A DNA stretch of 64,000 nt, taken from Rhodothermales bacterium (GTDB lineage: Bacteria > Bacteroidota > Rhodothermia > Rhodothermales > JAHQVL01). The stretch is from NCBI GenBank assembly GCA_041391505.1, contig JAWKNW010000010.1, positions 124,001-188,000 of the forward strand, in the 5' to 3' direction. This document shows, piece after piece, positions 17,150 to 25,410 of the stretch. The first letter of the stretch is position 1. Each line of letters starts with the position of its first letter. The notes beneath the pieces are model-generated. The model saw nothing but the letters and a program-made list of their open reading frames with translations. It made no database searches and was not told where the DNA came from. Position numbers and translations under genes: made by a program.

Positions 17150-18097
17150 ATGCCGCTATCGCGACGCCATTTCCTACGGACGACCGGCTCCGCGCTGGCC
17201 GCCGCCGGCATCCTCCGCCCGGAATTCCGACCGCTGTTCGCCGCGGGCCGGATCGGGATGTGCGACTGGAACCTCGGGCGCTCCTGCGACCCGGAAGATA
17301 TCCCCAGGGCCGCCGCGGCCGGCCTGGCCGGCGTGCAGGTGAGCGTCGGCACCCGGCCGGATTTTATGCCCCTCCGGCTCGCCGCCGTCCGCGAGCGGTA
17401 CCTCGATCTGGGCAAGGAGCACGGCATCGCGTTTCCGTCGGTCGCCGCCGGCAACATCCTCAACCGGATCCCGCTGAAGTCGGAGCCGCAATCGGCCGTC
17501 TACGTCATCGACGCCGTCGAGGCGGCGGCCGCGCTCGGCTCGTCCTGCATCCTCGTCGCCTTCTTCGGTAACGGCGACCTGCGGCTTCGCGACGGCATGG
17601 GGGCGTTTCGCGACCTCGGTACGGAGGGGTTCAGCACCTACGAACTGGACGCGGCGGGCGTCACCCGCGTGGTCGAGGCGCTCCGGCAGATCGCGCCGCG
17701 CGCGGAAGACGCCGGCGTGATCCTCGGGCTCGAAAACACGCTCACGGCGATGCAGAACCTCGAGATCCTCGACCGCGTCGGCTCCCCGATGGTGCAGGTC
17801 TATTACGACGTCGGCAACTCCACCGCCTACGGGTACGACGTGCCCACCGAACTGCGGCTGCTGGGCAGCGCGCGGATCTGCGAGATCCACATCAAGGAGA
17901 CACTCGGACTGGACGATCCGATGACGCCCGTCCTCGGCGGCCCCGCCTCTCGCGGCGTCGACTTCGCCGGCGTCGCGGCGGCCTGCCGCGACATCGAGTA
18001 CGACCGGTGGTTCATCCTGGAGACCAGCGGCCGCGACGGACGCTTTCAGGAAGATACCCGCGCCAACGTCGGCTTCATCGCGAACCGGCTGACCTGA
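17150..18097 (+). CDS. Tat-exported TIM-barrel sugar isomerase/epimerase-like protein
   Basis: The ATG at 17150 gives 315 residues beginning MPLSRRHFLRTTGSALAAAG, a twin-arginine signal of the SRRxFLR type. The mature protein is an AP-endonuclease-2-like TIM barrel. Characteristic segments are ENTL in LGLENTLTAM (metal-binding Glu), YYDVGNS (Asp ligand), EIHIKE (His ligand) and a late FILETSGRDGR (Glu). These match xylose-isomerase-like sugar phosphate isomerase/epimerases, which use a divalent metal. Exported members are common in Bacteroidota and Planctomycetes and act on periplasmic sugars; the substrate here is unknown. The gene ends only 4 nt from the stop of the converging redox cluster, with no room for a terminator. 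Confidence 0.88.
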   Translation: MPLSRRHFLRTTGSALAAAGILRPEFRPLFAAGRIGMCDWNLGRSCDPEDIPRAAAAGLAGVQVSVGTRPDFMPLRLAAVRERYLDLGKEHGIAFPSVAAGNILNRIPLKSEPQSAVYVIDAVEAAAALGSSCILVAFFGNGDLRLRDGMGAFRDLGTEGFSTYELDAAGVTRVVEALRQIAPRAEDAGVILGLENTLTAMQNLEILDRVGSPMVQVYYDVGNSTAYGYDVPTELRLLGSARICEIHIKETLGLDDPMTPVLGGPASRGVDFAGVAAACRDIEYDRWFILETSGRDGRFQEDTRANVGFIANRLT

Positions 18098-18101
18098 GGC
18101 C

Positions 18102-20366
18102 CTACTTCTCGACGATCTGAACGACGACCGGGCCCCGGGCTTTGAGCATGCAGGCGAGGCGATGTTCGCCCGGCTTGAGCTTGCACACCTCCTCGACCGT
18201 CCACCCCTCCTCGTCCTCATCCATCTCGTTGAGGTGTTCGGCGCCGGAGAGAATACGGACCGGGTCGTAGCCGCAGCGACCGCTCTCGCATTCGTAGTTG
18301 ATGGGGATGTCGTGTTTTTTTGCCGCCGCCAGCACCGTCTCCGAGGCGCCGAGCGCGAAGGGGCCCCCCCGGCCCTCGAATGTGACGGATGGCCCCCCGG
18401 CAACGGCGGGCGCAGCGACCGCCGGCGACGCCGCGGCCGGCGGCGCAATGGGCTCAGGAGGCAGGGTCCCGACAAAGGAGACCGCTTTCGCCGGCTCGTT
18501 CCGGTGTTCGCTCAACCGGAAGAGGACCTGCCCGAGGCGAATCACTTCGTCGTGCCGGATCGGGTAATCCGAGCGGATGCGCAGGTAGGTATGGTTGAGG
18601 CTGTTCAGGTCCTTCACAGCCAGGCCCCCGTCTTTCACCTGCAAGGCGATATGCCGCCGCGAGACCATCCGGTCATCCGGCCCCAGCACGATATCCGGCG
18701 CTTCGCGCCCCAGGACGATCGTGCCGTCGGCCAGGTCGTGCCGGCCCACGACGGTGCCGACGTGATCGTAATGCGTGCACTGCCAGGCCTCGTTCTGCCG
18801 CGTGAATACCAGGAACTGGCGGCCGATCTGGAGCAGGTCCCCGTTCGCCAGGGGACGCAGCTGCCCGGAGGGGAGTTGGAGGAACGTGCCGGCCTTGCTG
18901 CCCTCGTCTCGCAGGTGGAAGACGCCGTCGACCCGGGTGATCGTGGCGTGGTGCTCGGCGATGGACGACTCGCCGGGCAACGCCACATCGTTCGACGCCG
19001 CCTGTCCGATCGTGATACGGTCGCCCGGGAGGGCGTACTCGTCTTCTTCGACGCCGGCGAGGGTCACGCGTATCAGCCTGGGGCTGGTCGCGGGCGGAAC
19101 CTCGTCGGGCTGCACGCTGTCGCGCAGAAACGAGGCGCTCGCCTCACCGCCGGCTGACGGCGATTCAAGGTCTTCCGCGAAACGAAGGGCGACCTCGACC
19201 TGGGCGCGCCCGTCGACCTTCTGGCGCACGACCTCGGCGATGAAGACGCCGTCGCGCAGGGCCGCCTTGATGTTGCCGGCGCGGCGGATCTCCCGAAATC
19301 CGGCCGGGTCGCCCGCATGGTCGTCGGTCTCGAGGTAGGCCGGGCTCAGGATGTCTCCGATCAGATAGACATTCGGCACCCGCGTCTCGAGCAGCGGCGT
19401 AACGGCCATCCGCTTTTTCGCCTTCGGGCCGCCGGTGACCATCGAAACGCCCAGGCTTTCGAGGAAGGCCTCCGGGATGTCTTCGCCGATGCAGGCGATG
19501 CACTGCGTTTTGGGGAATTCCAGATGCGTCGTCTCGATGGATCGCCCGTCGATAAGCCGGCGGTCGACGCGGATGGAGACGTATTCCTCGCGATCCGGCC
19601 CCACGAGCACCGCCACCGGTTCGCTGCCCGGGTAGTAGCGGATGTTGCCGTTGCCGAGATAGGCCTCGAAAAAGACTTCGGACAGGGCGCGGGAAACCTT
19701 GGGCATGCTGTTGCCGCGGTAGGACCAGTATACCGGACAGGTATCGCCGGCGGCGGCCTTCGCATTCGAGATCGCAATCACGGCCTCGGCAGCGGAGGTG
19801 CCTCCGCCGATCACGCATACCGGAGCGCCCACGTACGTCAGCGCATCGTCCAGGCGGTACGTGATGCCGGCCGTGTCGCCGGGGATGTCGAACCGGCGGG
19901 GCACGCCGCGACCGATGGACAGGGCGACGTGGCGCGTCGTAAACAGCGCCTCGACGCGGCCGCGGTGATCCCAGGTCCGCGCCGTGATGAGGCCGTCCGG
20001 ACGGGACTCCAGGCCGGTGAGTTCAAGACCCGCGCTCCACGGAATGCGGTGCGATTCGTACAGACCTCGCCATCGCGCGCACAGGTCGTCCTTGTCGATC
20101 GGACCGAATTGCAGCGCGGCGATGAGGTCGCCGCCGGCCGGAAACTGCATGGCGTCGCCCCCGCCAAAATGGGGCAGGATGAGCTTCTCTTTTGCGTAGT
20201 CACGGATGCGCTTCATGAGGTCATCGTAGTCGATGACCCGAACTGCGAGGCCCAGTTCGCGGGCGCGGAACGCCGCGGCGGTGCCGGCCGGGCCGCCGCC
20301 TACGACGAGAAGATCCAGCACCTCGGGGGATGCGTCGGTAGAACCCGGCCGTTCGTTCTCAGGCAT
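18102..20366 (-). CDS. FAD oxidoreductase-FHA-FHA-[2Fe-2S] ferredoxin fusion
   Basis: The protein is 754 residues from ATG 20366; a GTG start at 20390 would add eight residues. Residues 19-350 form a thioredoxin-reductase/YpdA-like FAD/NAD(P)H oxidoreductase with GGGPAG at 23-28, a second dinucleotide motif GGGTSAAEA, and IGD near its end, but no CxxC active site. Two FHA domains follow. The first is degenerate; the second keeps GRE, SRRH and NSLNHT, so it can probably read phosphothreonine. The C-terminal 90 residues are a plant-type [2Fe-2S] ferredoxin whose ligand pattern reads CESGRCGYD and later LACML. The usual third Cys is therefore Asp. The protein is cytoplasmic and is the last gene of the redox cluster. 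It probably moves electrons between NAD(P)H and the cluster. Confidence 0.88.
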   Translation of the reverse strand: MPENERPGSTDASPEVLDLLVVGGGPAGTAAAFRARELGLAVRVIDYDDLMKRIRDYAKEKLILPHFGGGDAMQFPAGGDLIAALQFGPIDKDDLCARWRGLYESHRIPWSAGLELTGLESRPDGLITARTWDHRGRVEALFTTRHVALSIGRGVPRRFDIPGDTAGITYRLDDALTYVGAPVCVIGGGTSAAEAVIAISNAKAAAGDTCPVYWSYRGNSMPKVSRALSEVFFEAYLGNGNIRYYPGSEPVAVLVGPDREEYVSIRVDRRLIDGRSIETTHLEFPKTQCIACIGEDIPEAFLESLGVSMVTGGPKAKKRMAVTPLLETRVPNVYLIGDILSPAYLETDDHAGDPAGFREIRRAGNIKAALRDGVFIAEVVRQKVDGRAQVEVALRFAEDLESPSAGGEASASFLRDSVQPDEVPPATSPRLIRVTLAGVEEDEYALPGDRITIGQAASNDVALPGESSIAEHHATITRVDGVFHLRDEGSKAGTFLQLPSGQLRPLANGDLLQIGRQFLVFTRQNEAWQCTHYDHVGTVVGRHDLADGTIVLGREAPDIVLGPDDRMVSRRHIALQVKDGGLAVKDLNSLNHTYLRIRSDYPIRHDEVIRLGQVLFRLSEHRNEPAKAVSFVGTLPPEPIAPPAAASPAVAAPAVAGGPSVTFEGRGGPFALGASETVLAAAKKHDIPINYECESGRCGYDPVRILSGAEHLNEMDEDEEGWTVEEVCKLKPGEHRLACMLKARGPVVVQIVEK

Positions 20367-20396
20367 GTTCGTTTGGAGCTGTCGCGACACCCCGCT

Positions 20397-21221
20397 TCAG
20401 CGCAGGGTAGCCGTTGTTTTGGGTCCGAATCGCACGGTGTCGCCCGGCTCAAGCCGCGTCGCCTCGCTGATCTGGACGTCGTTGACGTACGTGTGATTGC
20501 TGCTGTTGAGATCGGTGATCGTGACGACGGCGCCGTCGACGCGGAGTTCGGCATGGCGCGAGGAGACAAAGCTGTCGGCCACGACGATATCGCTCGACGG
20601 CAGCCGACCGATGAGGTAGATCCCGGACTTGAGCGTCGTGGACGCCGCGCCGCCATCGGCCAGTTTCACCTCGAAGGTGCGCACGACCGGTGGAGGGGGC
20701 GCAGGAGGTGCCGGCGGCGGGGCATCTTTGCCCATGCTTCCCAGATCGGGCTGGGCAAGATCAGGAAGGGCGTCGAACGATTGGCCGAACGAGGTCCGCA
20801 TCCCCGGATCGTCCGCCGGCGGCGGCGAGCCGAGATCCGGCGGAGGGACAAACGCCTCGCCGAGCGAGGTGTGGGCGCCCGTCGGGCGAGACCGAGCGGA
20901 CGGCGCGTGCGCCGGCGCACTGGCCATCACCTGAAAAACAAAAAAGATGTCGCTCGCGAACGTGATCACGTTCAGGTCATCGAGTCGCGCAGGACCGCTC
21001 AGGGGCACACGATCGACCTGCGTGCCGTTGCTGCTGCCGAGGTCTTCGATGTAATACGCCTGCTTCTCCTCGCTGAAGTAGATCCGCGCGTGCCGGCCCG
21101 ATATCGTGTGGGGAAAAAGCACGAGGTCGCACTTCGCATCCCTCCCGATCACGGCTTCCCGTTCGATCAGGTGGTCGGTGCCGGCGAGCGCGCCGGTTTT
21201 CGAAAAGAGCCTGGCTATCAT
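20397..21221 (-). CDS. Double FHA-domain protein
   Basis: The protein is 274 residues from ATG 21221, 20 nt after the decaheme gene stop. Two FHA domains at about 20-95 and 200-270 are joined by a proline-rich linker. Both carry the binding residues: IGRDAKCD, SGRHAR and LGSSNGT in the first, IGRLPSSD, SSRHAE and LNSSNHT in the second. FHA domains bind phosphothreonine peptides. With no signal peptide the protein should be cytoplasmic. It stands between the cytochromes and the FAD/FHA/ferredoxin protein. A Ser/Thr kinase gene is transcribed divergently from the far end of the cluster, suggesting phosphorylation-dependent assembly or gating of the electron carriers, which is inference. Confidence 0.9.
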   Translation of the reverse strand: MIARLFSKTGALAGTDHLIEREAVIGRDAKCDLVLFPHTISGRHARIYFSEEKQAYYIEDLGSSNGTQVDRVPLSGPARLDDLNVITFASDIFFVFQVMASAPAHAPSARSRPTGAHTSLGEAFVPPPDLGSPPPADDPGMRTSFGQSFDALPDLAQPDLGSMGKDAPPPAPPAPPPPVVRTFEVKLADGGAASTTLKSGIYLIGRLPSSDIVVADSFVSSRHAELRVDGAVVTITDLNSSNHTYVNDVQISEATRLEPGDTVRFGPKTTATLR

Positions 21222-21240
21222 ATCGTGCGGCGGCTGGCGG

Positions 21241-22800
21241 TCACTCCAGATAGAGGAGCAGGTTCGATCGTTGTTCGGTGTCGGGATGGAAAACGTGGCA
21301 CGTTGCGCATGTATTCGATGCCTTGTCGTCGGCGTGACACGTCTGGCAGGTAGCGATGTGGGGCAGGTTGTGGATCTCGGCGCGGTCGACCTCGGGTGGC
21401 GGGATGCTGTCGATCGCCGCGAACTGCCGGATCGGGAGTTCGCCGTGGCAATCCAGACAGCGTGCCTGGATGATGTGCGCACGGTGGTCGAATTCGGCGC
21501 GGATAAAGGTGCGCTGGTCGGTCTGGACCCGCTTGATCGTCGCCTTCTCGACGACATGGCATTCCTGGCACGGCTGGGTGAGGTCGCTGACGACCTTCTG
21601 ATAGGCTTCCACCTGCGCCGGCGACAGGGCGGGATTCAGCTCCGCCGCGCTCACGAGAAACTGGGTCTCGTCGCGGGGGCTCAGGGGGTCTGCGAGCTGG
21701 CGTTCGACGCGCGTGAGGAGCTCGCCGGCCCGCTCGAGTTCGGCCTGCACCGCCCGGTCCGGCTGGTTGCGTAACTCGTCGATGTACGTGCGCAGCGTCT
21801 GAATGGCTTCTTCGTACAACACATTCGCATCGCGCGGAGCCACGTCCGCCGACGTGGTCAGCAGATCGGCGAGGTTGCTGGCGGGATAGAGGACCTGGCG
21901 CAGGCTGCGGAGGTTCTCGATGATCCACGGGTCGGCGTGATAGACGGGGCGCTTGCGAACGGAGGCGCCGCGGGTCTGGAATTCATCGGGGTTGGCGAAG
22001 AAAGCCCACCGGTTGCCGGCACGTTGTGCGCTCACTATGGTCTGGAGCGTCCTCACCCCGGGCGTGGCGCCGGCCGCGACATCCAGGAAGGGTGTCGCCG
22101 TACTGGTCGTCAGGTGACACGCATCGCAGTGCGCCTCGAAATCGATCGGCTGGAACCCCTTGCCGTCGGCATCGGCGTTGTGGCAGTACAGACACGCCTG
22201 CTCGATATCGACGAGGGATTCACGCCGTCGCAGCTCGCTCACGTGCAGCGTGTGCGGAAAGTTGAGGTTCGCGGCGTCGGTGTCGCTGGTGGTGACGGCT
22301 TCGAATTCCGGGTGCGTGTCGAAGCCACTGACGTCATGGCACGAGCCGCACGTCGCGTCCGGTACGGCGGCGATGTCCGCGTGGGGGCCTTCGTGTTCGC
22401 GATGACACGAGGCGCAGGTGACGTCGGTGGATGCGGGGACGATCCGGCTGTAATCGCCGGAGCGATAGACGTAGTGCGCGTCGAGCGAATGGAGCCCCAG
22501 GTTATCGCCAAACTTTTCATGGCAGACGGCGCACTTGTCGTCGGTGACGCCCATCGTCGGGGTGTGGCAGCTGGCGCAGTCGCCGCCGAAGCCGGCGTGG
22601 TTCGACGAAAGCGGTCCATCGGACACCAGCGTACCGCCGCCTACAGCCGCATCGAAGGCAAACACGCCGCCCAGGATCAGGGCGCCCGCTACGCCCACCG
22701 CATACAGCGGCAGCCGGCGCCGGCGCGACGGATACGTGGTGGCGACGGGAAAACCAAATCGCCCAAATCGGCCTTTTTTTCTGGCGTTGTCCTCAGCCAT
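21241..22800 (-). CDS. Membrane-anchored decaheme c-type cytochrome
   Basis: The protein is 519 residues with ten CxxCH motifs. Six lie in the N-terminal part, with first Cys at 75, 90, 129, 151, 203 and 225. Four lie at the C-terminus, at 411, 448, 485 and 498. A heme-free, mostly helical spacer of about 180 residues separates them. There is an uncleaved-looking membrane anchor at about 31-50 after a basic N-terminus, so the hemes should face the periplasm. It resembles NapC/cytochrome c3-type electron carriers in heme density but not in layout. Several free His residues (for example HTLH, HSLDAH) could be distal ligands. It lies in the cluster between the cytochrome b and FHA genes, with a 118-nt gap upstream. 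Confidence 0.93.
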   Translation of the reverse strand: MAEDNARKKGRFGRFGFPVATTYPSRRRRLPLYAVGVAGALILGGVFAFDAAVGGGTLVSDGPLSSNHAGFGGDCASCHTPTMGVTDDKCAVCHEKFGDNLGLHSLDAHYVYRSGDYSRIVPASTDVTCASCHREHEGPHADIAAVPDATCGSCHDVSGFDTHPEFEAVTTSDTDAANLNFPHTLHVSELRRRESLVDIEQACLYCHNADADGKGFQPIDFEAHCDACHLTTSTATPFLDVAAGATPGVRTLQTIVSAQRAGNRWAFFANPDEFQTRGASVRKRPVYHADPWIIENLRSLRQVLYPASNLADLLTTSADVAPRDANVLYEEAIQTLRTYIDELRNQPDRAVQAELERAGELLTRVERQLADPLSPRDETQFLVSAAELNPALSPAQVEAYQKVVSDLTQPCQECHVVEKATIKRVQTDQRTFIRAEFDHRAHIIQARCLDCHGELPIRQFAAIDSIPPPEVDRAEIHNLPHIATCQTCHADDKASNTCATCHVFHPDTEQRSNLLLYLE

Positions 22801-22918
22801 GGAAATCGGTCACAGCCGCCGTGCGGCGTTCAATGAAGGGGTCGGTGGCGTGCATCAGGCCAGGCGATGGAAGGCTCGGCCGGCATCCGGCAGCGCGCGT
22901 TGTCATGTTACCGGTCGT

Positions 22919-23782
22919 TTAATAGTAGAATACGGTAGCCACATGCAATGCGACGAGGCCAAGCACGATCATCGCCACGGGGACATGGAAAACCAGCCAC
23001 ACGCGCAGCGTCCGCTGGAGCGTGTAATGGGCGTCGAGTTCGAGCTTGGCCCGGTAGAGCCGGGCCAGGTCGTCGAGTTGTTCGAGCTCGGCGCCGCCAA
23101 GGTACCGGCGCATCGCATCAAAAAAGGCGCTCTGCCGCTGGATAAAACCGGACGGGTCGATAAAATACGCGAGTTGGGGGCGTAGCGACGCCAGGTGGCC
23201 GGCGATGCGCTCCCGGTACAGATCCTGCATCCGTTCCGTCCCGCGCGTCGACAACGCTTCGCCTTCTTTCCGGATCGCCTCCAGCAGCTCCGGAATGCGC
23301 TGAAGCTGCACCTCGTTCGAGAGTCCGCCCTGGATCAACCGGGGCACCCACTTCTGAAGCGCGCTCCCGATCAGCCCCGTCGCCACCAGCCACAGACTCA
23401 ATGCCCAGAGCCACCAGGTCAGCACCCCGCGGGGTACGTGAAAGTTGGTGTGCATCAACATCAATACGAGGAAGAGCACGCCGCCGTACACATGAAACTG
23501 GAGGTAGTACCAGACGCGCTGGAGCCGTGGCAAGCGGACGACCTTGCGCCGCAGTCCGTACAGGCTGAGCGCGACCAGCAGTACCGCCGCGCCGATGCCG
23601 TAGGCCAGGCCCCAAACGCTCCCGGGCGAGAGCCGCCCCAGCATGGCGTTCGCGGCGTAGACGACGGCGCAGAGCGCGAGGCTCACGCCGGCGCCCAGCA
23701 GCCACGTGGGCGATTGGATCCAGGTGTTGATCCAGCCGGGAGCCTCAGAGCGCTTCTGTTGGTAGATCGCCGTCTTTTTCAT
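22919..23782 (-). CDS. Diheme cytochrome b-like membrane subunit
   Basis: The protein is 287 residues from ATG 23782, overlapping the upstream ferredoxin gene by 4 nt. About five hydrophobic segments are visible (about 28-48, 58-77, 95-113, 121-141, 262-283). Histidines H97 and H111 on one helix and H266 and H280 on the last are each 14 positions apart, the spacing that places two stacked b hemes in quinol-linked cytochromes b. An extra H115 and a soluble helical loop (about 150-250) lie between. It probably exchanges electrons between the quinone pool and the ferredoxin or multiheme partners. I cannot assign it to a named family such as NarI or cytochrome b561 with confidence. Confidence 0.85.
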   Translation of the reverse strand: MKKTAIYQQKRSEAPGWINTWIQSPTWLLGAGVSLALCAVVYAANAMLGRLSPGSVWGLAYGIGAAVLLVALSLYGLRRKVVRLPRLQRVWYYLQFHVYGGVLFLVLMLMHTNFHVPRGVLTWWLWALSLWLVATGLIGSALQKWVPRLIQGGLSNEVQLQRIPELLEAIRKEGEALSTRGTERMQDLYRERIAGHLASLRPQLAYFIDPSGFIQRQSAFFDAMRRYLGGAELEQLDDLARLYRAKLELDAHYTLQRTLRVWLVFHVPVAMIVLGLVALHVATVFYY

Positions 23783-25410
23783 GCCGCACCCCCTCCGCCT
23801 GCCAGCAGGGTTTGAAAGTCCTCGAGGCTGCCAATGCGAAAGGCGCACGAATGCGGGCAGCTGTTCACGCACGCCGGCCCGGCCTCCGACGTGTGGCAGA
23901 GGTCGCATTTACTCGCCACCTTGCGGTCGCGCCCGCTGAGCCAGGCCGGCGTAGCGTCCGCCGGCCACTTCGTCCCGGTCTCGTGCATCACGATGGCATC
24001 GTAGGGGCACTTGTTGGCGCAGTTGCCGCAGCCGATGCACAGATCGTCGTCGATGGCGACGACCTCCGCCACGTTCGTGCGGCGGATGGCGCCGGTCGGA
24101 CAGCCAATCAGGCATACCGGATCCTCGCAGTGATAGCAGGATCGGGCGATGAGGAACTGGCCATATTTATCGCCCTCGCGGACAAACCGCGGCCGGCCGC
24201 CGTGCGTACTCGCACACCCCTCCACGCAGTCGTCGCACCGCGTGCACACGTCAAGGTCGATGACGAGCATGCTGTTGCCCTGTACGAGCCCCTTCGACAG
24301 GGCAAACTCGATCAGGTCGGCCTTGTCCAGCCGCTTTCGGGTATACCCCGTGTCCTGGATCCGCGCCACGGCCACCTCCCAGAGCTGACGAACGACCGTC
24401 GGCTCCTGGTCGAGCAGCATCTGCAGATCCGCCCGTTCGATGCGCACCAGTTCGCTGTATCCAACCGAAGTCGCCGAGAAACGGGATCCGTCGAGGCCGT
24501 CGACGAGCAGCTCAACCTCACCGAGGGTCATCCCCTTGCTCAGGTAGGTCACCGTCGCCTCACGGTCGCCGATTTTCTGACCGAGGCGGACAAAGCCGGA
24601 GCGCACCATGTACAACGCATCGACGGGCGCGCCTTGCTCGATGATGCGGTCCTCGGGCGACAGCGAGATCAACTGCACCCGCTCGGCCAGCTGCCGCACG
24701 AATCCCGGATCCACCTGCGCAAAAAGCGGCGTGCTGGACAGCTGGTTGATCAGCGTCCGGGCGCGATAGAGGGCGTCGAGCCGATCTTTGAAGGCCTTCG
24801 ACCGCTTCTTGAGTTCTCGCAGCGCCGGCAAGCGGATTTGCACCAGGGTAGCCTCCTGCGAGACCCTCGCCGTAGCCGACTGCGGCCACCCGTTCAGGCT
24901 GCCGATCTCACCGAAAACCTCGCCGGCGCCGAGCGAAAGCGACTCGCCGCGCGGGATGTCCACGTCCATGTTGGACAGGAAGGTGATGGGCCGGTCGGGA
25001 CGCGACGCCGGCTGTACGCGCGGCGCGGGTGGCGCGGCCTGCAGGGCTGCCTCTTCGCTGCCCGTCAGGACGGTGCTGTTGAAGATCGGCCTGACCGATT
25101 CGCTGTGCTTGTCCACGTACAGATCGACCGTACCGGAGATCACGTAGAACGCGAGATCCAGATAACTGCCTTCCTCGAAAAGCACTGCCCCGCGCTCCCA
25201 GGTAGCCACTGAAATGTCGTGGGCGATGGGGATCAGCGCCTCCGGCTCGAAATCCCTGAACAGCTCCAGCTTCTGGAGTTCGGACACCGACAGCTGATCG
25301 GAGAACCGTTTGATGCCGGATTGGCTTCCGTAACCGGACCACCGGTCCTCGAACAACTTTTGCTCCGCGCCTTCCTTCACGCGCATCGTCGGACGTTGTT
25401 GTTTACTCAT
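23779..25410 (-). CDS. Tandem cNMP-binding-domain protein fused to four-cluster [4Fe-4S] ferredoxin
   Basis: The ATG at 25410 (MSKQQRPTMRVKEG) overlaps the upstream stop by 8 nt and gives 543 residues. Residues about 50-210 and 225-350 are two Crp-like cyclic-nucleotide-binding domains (GEVFGEIGSLNG and GMTLGEVELLVDG). There is no DNA-binding helix-turn-helix. Residues 385-540 carry sixteen Cys in the HybA/DmsB/NrfC order: CTRCDDCVEGC, CYHCEDPVCLIGCP, CIGCGNCANKCP and CDLC with ACVNSCP. That supports four [4Fe-4S] clusters. The phosphate-binding cassettes lack the usual Arg-x-Ala, so nucleotide binding is doubtful. There is no Tat signal, so it should be cytoplasmic and dock on the cytochrome b encoded next. 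A sensor-gated electron carrier is the best reading. Confidence 0.92.
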   Translation of the reverse strand: MSKQQRPTMRVKEGAEQKLFEDRWSGYGSQSGIKRFSDQLSVSELQKLELFRDFEPEALIPIAHDISVATWERGAVLFEEGSYLDLAFYVISGTVDLYVDKHSESVRPIFNSTVLTGSEEAALQAAPPAPRVQPASRPDRPITFLSNMDVDIPRGESLSLGAGEVFGEIGSLNGWPQSATARVSQEATLVQIRLPALRELKKRSKAFKDRLDALYRARTLINQLSSTPLFAQVDPGFVRQLAERVQLISLSPEDRIIEQGAPVDALYMVRSGFVRLGQKIGDREATVTYLSKGMTLGEVELLVDGLDGSRFSATSVGYSELVRIERADLQMLLDQEPTVVRQLWEVAVARIQDTGYTRKRLDKADLIEFALSKGLVQGNSMLVIDLDVCTRCDDCVEGCASTHGGRPRFVREGDKYGQFLIARSCYHCEDPVCLIGCPTGAIRRTNVAEVVAIDDDLCIGCGNCANKCPYDAIVMHETGTKWPADATPAWLSGRDRKVASKCDLCHTSEAGPACVNSCPHSCAFRIGSLEDFQTLLAGGGGAA

